Shown here in pieces: positions 57,816-64,000 of a stretch of 64,000 nucleotides of DNA. Every line of letters begins with the position of its first letter. Positions within the stretch are counted from its first letter, which is position 1. The position numbers and the translations under genes were made by a program. The notes beneath the pieces are model-generated. The model was not told the DNA's origin. It worked only from the letters and a program-made list of their open reading frames with translations, and did no database searches. The stretch lies in assembly GCA_003254925.1 (NCBI GenBank), contig QANZ01044545.1:1-64000 (forward strand), read 5' to 3'. Source of the DNA: Chamaecrista fasciculata (Eukaryota > Streptophyta > Magnoliopsida > Fabales > Fabaceae).

Positions 57816-58391
57816 GGCAAAACACTCTTTCGTGCCCCTAACGTTTGCGGTGATTTTCAATTATGCCCTTAATGTTTCATTTGTGTCAGTTGTGCCCCCA
57901 ATGTTAAACGTTAGTTTCAATTATGCCCCCACCTCGTTAGTGTACCATTTTTCGGAACTTTTGAGCTTCGGTCCGTGTTAATTTCAGTTTGTTTTGATAA
58001 ATGAGTTTATGGGTACTCATTTTCGGCTCCTAAGGATCATTTTGCACATGGAAATTTTGAGAAAAATGCTTCATTTTGCTGCATTTCTTTTTGGTCCTTT
58101 TTGGGGATTATCGAGTCCGATTTTCTTCGGATTTGGGGCTATTTTGATCTTAATCTTTGAAATTGATCCAAGGAATCAAGTTTGTGATGTCCAAAAATTA
58201 AAACCCATATGAAATCTGATCAAAACAGAGCTCAAATCGTGCGAAAATGGTATTTTTTTTGTGGATGATTGAAATTGAGGGCATAATCGAAACTAACGTT
58301 TCACATTGGGGGCACAACTGATACAAATGAAACGTTAGGGGTATAACTGAAAATCACTGCAAACGTTAGGGGCACGAAAGGGTGTTTTGTC
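57816..58391. mobile_element. Mutator-like element with about 120-bp TIRs, 576 bp
   Basis: Termini GGCAAAACAC / GTGTTTTGTC continue as nearly perfect arms ('tttcgtgcccctaacgtttgc', 'tgtgcccccaatgt'). Perfect 9-bp duplication TTTTTTTAA (57807-57815 and 58392-58400). The interior has no recognisable gene. Confidence 0.95.
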
Positions 58392-58400
58392 TTTTTTTAA

Positions 58401-58809
58401 TATAAACATTGAGTATAAGAGAGTTTTATCATTTATTTATTTGTCTGTGTATTTCATATATAATTAATAAATCCTTGATGTTAATTGTAATTTGACATTT
58501 TAGTCCCAATTCAATATTTTTTTTGTTTAACTAGATTAATAATATTATATTTCAAGAAAGTTGTTTTTTTTTGCCCACTCAATCTTCGAAGTTTTGCCCT
58601 TACTAATTCATATTTGACCAGCGTCACGTATATGATTACGATCGGAGAGTCTTCCAACAAGAATAATTACATTTACAAATTATATATATTACTAAAATTT
58701 GGAGGGGGGGTGGCAAGGCCCCCACCGGCCCCCTGGCTCCGTCCCTGCCAACAACGGCGTCATTTCGGGAGAGAGACTATTTTGGAGGCTGAGAAACGAC
58801 CCTAGAGCT
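58401..58809. other. Intergenic, with a 'ggccccctggctccgtccctg' element remnant
   Basis: The C-rich phrase near 58710-58747 is a common end-fragment of plant transposons. The family cannot be assigned. Confidence 0.35.
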
Positions 58810-59760
58810 TAAGTGGTGTACGAAATCAGTGGGAATTTTGAATTCTTGTTCGAAAACTTCGATTTTGGTGGATTTGAGGCTTTGGAAGTGAAGATTTGGG
58901 AGTTTCCTCTTAGGGTTTTTCTCATCTCTTCTTTTTTTTTTTTCTCTTCCCCTTTATGTTCACCATGGTTGTAGTTTTCATTTTCTTGAATATGTAGGCT
59001 AGGTTTTATATTTCTCTAAGATTAGAACTACTTAGTAATGTAATTTGACCGATTATTTACTTTGATTGTGGATGATTATGGTTTTGAAGCTCAATCAATG
59101 AGTTTGATATGTTCTCCTTCTTTGATTGGCCACCAAATTGGGAATTTTCATAAATTGCTTTGTTTTGTGCTTGAGAGAGATTGATTGAAGCTAGGTTTTT
59201 CATTGTTTGCCTCTATATTCTATTTTCTAATGGAATCTGTTAATAGGATAGAGATATACCTATTAGCCTATGGGACCCCAATTGAACTTGAACTAATGCA
59301 TTGATATAATTAGTTCACCACATAAATATAGGTGGGTTAATTAGAATCAATAGGCTTATAATTAACTGAAAGGTAATTATAGGTAAGTAAGAGTTCAGGG
59401 TTACCTTTGTCATAATCATAAGTCCATAATCAGAGTGGGTATTATCATTTGTGGCGCAATGATAGCTTAGTCATCCGATAAATCCAAGTATTTCTCCATT
59501 TTTTATCGACTTTTATAGTTTTTTCTTGTATTCAATTTAGTCCCTTATTCATAGTTTTGCTTTAGTTATTGAACAAATACACTTTTACCGGCATTTCTTA
59601 GCTTGTTTATAATTTGTATAGTCAAATCAATCATTTCTTGTGCCTTGAATCGCTTGTACTTCACATTCGGGGAGTCCCTAAGAGAATACGACCTGGCGAG
59701 TATCATTATACTACATATTAAGCCGGTCTTTTTGGTGCGCATCGCGACGTGCTCGATCAA
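58810..59760 (+). mobile_element. Probable 5' LTR of an Athila-like Gypsy element (left edge uncertain)
   Basis: The stretch ends '...gcgacgtgctcgatcaa' and is directly followed by an aspartate-tRNA type primer binding site. The preceding 'gagtccctaagagaatacgacctggcgag' is a typical 3' LTR phrase in this group. The left edge is a guess. Confidence 0.55.
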
Positions 59761-59763
59761 AAG

Positions 59764-59781
59764 TGGTGTCGTTGCCGGGGA
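59764..59781 (+). mobile_element. Primer binding site (tRNA-Asp type)
   Basis: TGGTGTCGTTGCCGGGGA, one difference from the TGGCGCCGTTGCCGGGGA-type site of Athila elements in its first half. No gag-pol follows. Confidence 0.7.
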
Positions 59782-60539
59782 GACTCCTTCCCTCATCAGA
59801 ATTGGCCATGGAGATGGAGGAGAATGGTGGAGGTGTTGTGTGGAGAAGAGGAGGACGAGTTGGGTGAAATGTGAGATGAGAAAGATGTGTGAATGAGGGT
59901 TTTATGATTGGTGAAATTTGGGTCAGCTTAGACACTAAATTTCGGGTCCCTAGTGTTTGGTTTAGGGTTATTTGAGTGAAAATCGTGTTTGGGCAAATGA
60001 AAATATGAATTCAGCATCAAAAACACGATTTTGGGCCGTTAGCTCCCCAACGGCTGACCAATGGCGGAGGCTACTGGAATTGAGGCCTTTAGTCTGCCGG
60101 CAAGGCAAGAGGCAGCTGCCCAACGGCTAAGTCTATAAAAATGGTGTTTCATCTTCGTTTCGCTCCCGACTTGATTCCGCTTCGATCTCAGCCTTCTTCC
60201 ATTTCAATCCTTGGGTCTTTGGATCCTCAAAACCAACAATTACATCAAGATAAACATGTAAAATCTCAAGGGAAGATATATATATATATATATATATATA
60301 TAAACACTCAAAACTTGAGAGAATTACACAAAAAGCTGATAAAAGGACCAAAATGCAATTGTGATTTCAATGCAACAATTATCATATCCAGAGGTCTAAA
60401 ACACCTAAAATAGGCTATAAAACATTACAAAACACATCCAAAGACCTCTAGAAAGCATGGTATAAACCAGCTCAATCAAGGTAATTAGTTAAGTGAAGTT
60501 GCTAAGTATGGATAATCCCAGGAAGTTCTTCACATTTGG
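59782..60539. other. Non-coding DNA after the primer site
   Basis: No intact gene. (AT)n microsatellite at 60276-60302. Confidence 0.4.
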
Positions 60540-60790
60540 AATCTAGGAATACCTTCGGTGTTCAATTTGGATTATGTTATTGCATTTGAATTTTGTTTAG
60601 TTTAAACTTTTATCGGTATTTTCCGCTTAGCTTAAATGAAATGTTGTAGTCTCTGTTTAGAGTGAACTCGTGAGTAAATTCTCAGTGGGACGATACCTAG
60701 TACTCAAGCCTAGTATATTACTTCAATAGTGTATGCTTGCACTTAGATTTTATATATTTAAAACTTGTACTAAAAAGAAATAACCCAAAA
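60540..60790 (+). mobile_element. Second Gypsy-type LTR 3' fragment
   Basis: 'attctcagtgggacgatacctagtactc' and 'gtgtatgcttgcactt' are characteristic of the last 150 bases of Gypsy LTRs. No primer site follows. Confidence 0.45.
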
Positions 60791-60894
60791 AAAGCTTCAA
60801 AAGAGTACTTGTGTGTGATTCGAGCTTCATCTCAAATGATGAGCCTACTTATGTAAGTAGTTTTGGCAAGTCACTTCCTTGCTAATATATATTT

Positions 60895-61090
60895 GGTAAA
60901 AGTGCTCTTGGTATTTCAAAAGTTTTTTTTTTTCAATTGTACCCTCAATATTTTAAATTTGAGTCAATTGTACCTCCAAATTAGGGGTAGAATTGAAAAA
61001 AAAAAAATTAGGGGTATAATTGATCCAAAAAATTTTAGGAATACAACTGAAATTGACCTTATATTTTATAGGTATCAAGAGTACTTTTAC
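60895..61090. mobile_element. MITE, about 196 bp
   Basis: Arms 'ggtaaaagtgctcttggtat' and 'gtatcaagagtacttttac' are inverted, with 'aattgtaccctc' type phrases repeated in each arm. AT-rich flanks hide the duplication. Confidence 0.7.
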
Positions 61091-61149
61091 ATATATATAT
61101 TTTTTAAAGTTCAAATTTATAAATTTGTATTTTGTAAGTTTAATAGTTT

Positions 61150-62400
61150 TTCATATTTATAATTAGAAAATTAGATTATAAGAATATTTAGGATTTAAGA
61201 ATATTTTAATATTTAAAGAATTAGATAATTAAAAGAATTAGATTATAGGAATATTTAGGGTATAGACAATTAAAAATTAGATTATATAGGTAGAGATACT
61301 TGTCGCGACTAGGGATGGCACCCCCACAGGGTGGGGACGGCCCCATCCCCACCAATCCTTGTCCTTTCCGTCCCCGTTCCTGATCTCCACCATCGGGATG
61401 AGTTTTCTCCTATCCCCATTCCGCGACTCCCCACAGTTCCCATAGAGATCCCCACAGTATAATTTTTTTTAATAGAAAACTAAGAATGCATTGAATTAAA
61501 GTACAAAATCCAACAATAAACACAGATTGAAGGCAATCTGGAGGGTACTCTTTCCAAACAAACAATTATTATCTAATTAGCAATAAATAAATATAATATG
61601 AACTCAGTCTCTTGGTACACCCCTGATCAAAGCATCAATAGAGATAATATGTCCATTTCAAATTTATTACAAAACCTAATCCAATAAATAATTTAGTTTC
61701 AATTATAAAATTTCATTCAAACAAACTCCAATTAGACAAAATACAATGCAAAGAACATAAAATTTGAGACTACCTAGCATCTCCCACATGATTAAAATAA
61801 TTATCGTCCACAAAGAGTCAAAGACTAACACCCTAAAACCACTATCGCTCATAAAAGAAGTTACATTTTTCTAATGGATGAAAATTTTCTGTAATTATAA
61901 TATATATATATATATATATTTAATTCGAGGCTGGGGACTCCGCGGGGCAAGGTGTATACTCCCCGTCCTCATCCCCAAATTACATTCGAGGTAAAATTTA
62001 ACCTCATCCCCAACCCCGCGTGAAATTTTTCCGTGTATCTGGGGATCCCCGCGTGTATTGCCATCTCTAGTCGCGACGTGATGAATTAGATTAGATTATA
62101 AGAATAATATTTAGGATTTAGATAATTGAAAATTAAATTATATAGGTAGGGACACTTGTTGAGATGTGAGCAATAACATATTTAGGATTTAGATAAATAA
62201 GAATTAGATTATATAGATAGGGACACTTGTTGTGATGAATTAGATTAGATTATATTATAGGAATATTTAGGATTTAGATAATTAAAAAATAAATTATATA
62301 AATAGAGCCATTTGTCACAACGTGAAATTTGATTATATAGGTAGAGACACTTGTTGCGACAACATGATGAATTAAATTAGATAGACAAATAGATAGATAG
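61150..62400. repeat. AT-rich minisatellite, interrupted by a hAT MITE
   Basis: A unit of roughly 70-95 bp containing 'aattagattata', 'gaatatttagg', 'tagataatta' and 'tataggtagagacacttgt' recurs about five times (61160-61309 and 62070-62400), degenerating to the right. Confidence 0.8.
61310..62069. mobile_element. hAT-like MITE, 760 bp
   Basis: Termini TAGGGATGGCA and TGCCATCTCTA with a perfect 8-bp duplication GTCGCGAC (61302-61309 and 62070-62077). The ends are rich in 'ggggac/ccccatcccc'. The interior is AT-rich and non-coding. Confidence 0.95.
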
Positions 62401-62509
62401 ATTAAAATTAAATTAGATTATAGGAATATTTAGTTTATAAAAGATGAAATTATACAATTTTCGTTGCACTACCTGCAATCTCATCTTTCATGGTTTTTTT
62501 CGCTTCACT

Positions 62510-63117
62510 ATGGATTCCGATAAAGCAGAGTAAGTCTACATTAATACCTCATCTTAGTTATAATTTATTCAAATCTTTGGTAGTCTTTTTATCTTTTATT
62601 AACTTCGACGATTCTTTAACTTATTTTAAGTTGTAGAGCAGTTCTTGATTTCTTCTCAATGACAATATCATAAGATTATCGAGACCACAACATCATTGAT
62701 ATGTCGTCTTCCCCTATCACCATGTAATGAATTGAACTATTCTTTTTGGGCTTTTTAATATATAATACCTCATTGAAGATTACTATGATCGTTGAAGATT
62801 CAAGATGTTCAAACTCTGAAAGTCAAGTAGGCAATGGAAGATGCAAATATGAGAAACTATGGCCAACTGAACTTGTGTTACACTTGTATTGGAATGAAAT
62901 GTCACTCAAAGAATTACAAATCTACATACGTTGTTCTGAAGCATTCTCTCTCCGTTCACAAGAATTTGCATTTTCGTTGTGCTACCTGCAACTATTTCTT
63001 CTGCACTGAGTTGATGATCACCATGTTAATTATGCAATGAGTGAAAGATACCCATCGGAGAAATGGTTTGCCAATGCCGATGAGGCTCTTGTATATATAT
63101 GGCAGCATTTTTTTACA
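62510..63117 (+). pseudogene. Unrecognised degenerate reading frame
   Basis: A small exon-like start (MDSDKAE followed by GTAAGT at 62530) precedes open stretches at 62834-63008 (with CYTCIGMKCHSKNYKS and HFRCATCNYFFC, cysteine pairs suggesting a zinc-binding module) and, one frame away, at 63013-63117 (HVNYAMSERYPSEKWFANAD to WQHFFT, then stop). The switch of frame near 63010 suggests decay. I do not recognise the family. Confidence 0.35.
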
Positions 63118-63407
63118 TAAACTTTTAATAACGTTGTTGAGAGGAGAACGAATGTGTGGATTCCTATAGGTGAGCGACTGAGTCATAAAATAATATTTTT
63201 TTTGTTTGAAAAGTTGGAAAATAAACATTTTTTTTGTTATTTCCTCAATTTAAATTATTATTATCTATTTATTTTATAATTTCTCAAACATATTAACTAA
63301 TAATATCTTGAGGTTATAAGTAATTAAAAAGTAAAACAAAATCACTATCTTTTATGAATTTTCTTAGAAAATAACACATATCTTAACCGGATGCCTTAAA
63401 GATATGG
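63118..63407. other. AT-rich intergenic DNA
   Basis: Nothing supportable. Confidence 0.4.
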
Positions 63408-63416
63408 TTAAAATTA

Positions 63417-63767
63417 GGCAAAAGCATCCTTTTGATACACAAATTTTATATCAACTTTCAATTTCATCTCTAATATTTTCTTTTTGCCAATTCCATCCCC
63501 AACATTTCATATTTTGGTCAATTTTATCATTTGCTCTTACTTTAGCTAAATATTAACGACAAATTCTACGTGACTAATGACATGTAATATGTAAAATTGA
63601 TAAAAAAAAAATAAATCATAACTCAAATTGAAGAACAGGATTAAGTCTGTCGATAATTTATTGAAAAAAGTTAGTCAAAAGATGAAATTAACCAAAATAT
63701 AAAATATTGGAAATAAAATTAAAAGTTGATGTAAAGTTTAATTAGAGACTGGATTAGTGCTTTTGCC
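63417..63767. mobile_element. Mutator-like MITE, 351 bp
   Basis: Termini GGCAAAAGCA / TGCTTTTGCC with extended inverted arms ('caattttatc', 'aatattttatattttgg' types). Perfect 9-bp duplication TTAAAATTA (63408-63416 and 63768-63776). Shares its first 7 bases with the element at 57816. Confidence 0.92.
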
Positions 63768-63776
63768 TTAAAATTA

Positions 63777-64000
63777 AAACCATATTTTCAAAAAGAATTA
63801 ATCATTTGGTCCCTATACTTTATTCAAGTTTTTAATTTAGTCCATACAATTTTTTTCATTAAAGTCCTCATATTTTGCAAATGGTTAGGTTTTAGTTTTT
63901 ACTACTTAAATTTATCACATAGATATTTATTTAGAGCTGACTAAAACTACCAATAATAATGATATGAAAGTCTAATATTAAATTTTTAAGACTTGGTCAA
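63777..64000. other. Window edge, possible start of another 'ggtcc' element
   Basis: 'catttggtccctatac' and 'tttagtccatac' resemble an element arm. The partner would lie outside the window. Confidence 0.35.

Noticed and set aside
1-64000. tRNA, rRNA or CRISPR features
   Set aside because: No cloverleaf with A and B boxes, no rRNA sequence and no spaced direct repeats were noticed; the tRNA-like strings at 952 and 59764 are retrotransposon primer sites.

Overview
This is nuclear DNA of a eudicot plant: AT-rich, dense in transposable elements, with genes whose closest recognisable relatives are plant receptor-like proteins (RLPs) and a plant pyruvate decarboxylase. I cannot name the species.

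The left part (about 1.7-37.3 kb) is a tandemly duplicated RLP locus on the minus strand. Unit A (1.7-12.5 kb) holds RLP-A (8308-11493) and a broken C-type RLP (6039-6606). Unit B (19.7-33 kb) holds RLP-B (28641-31757) and the matching broken gene (25892-27090), which also carries a solo LTR. Between them lies the wreck of a third unit: an LRR scrap (12858-12970) and an orphan copy of the RLP upstream region (13625-14130 plus 17873-18340), split by a candidate Helitron of about 3.7 kb that carries exons of a KCBP-type kinesin. RLP-C (33989-37228) ends the cluster; a 5-bp deletion has cut off most of its cytoplasmic tail.

The middle part (40.2-53.8 kb) is a tandem pair of six-exon pyruvate decarboxylase genes on the minus strand (592 and 607 aa). 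Intron positions are identical; introns 1, 2 and 5 of the left copy have grown by element insertion. The right part (54.7-64 kb) has no intact gene. It holds nested transposons, LTR fragments, a minisatellite split by a hAT-type MITE, and an unrecognised degenerate reading frame.

Many elements can be bounded to the base by their target-site duplications: six Mutator-like elements with perfect 9-bp duplications, one hAT-like element with a perfect 8-bp duplication, and one short Helitron whose empty site survives next to it. Three large palindromic elements (22.0, 46.7 and 55.2 kb) share subterminal arms of degenerate telomere-like TTTAGGG repeats. Two elements carry host gene fragments (KCBP kinesin, UDP-arabinopyranose mutase).

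The RLPs are expected to act as cell-surface immune receptors together with a partner kinase, and the PDCs in cytosolic ethanol fermentation. Nothing in the sequence links the two groups beyond proximity, except that a fragment resembling the PDC 3' flank also sits beside RLP-C.
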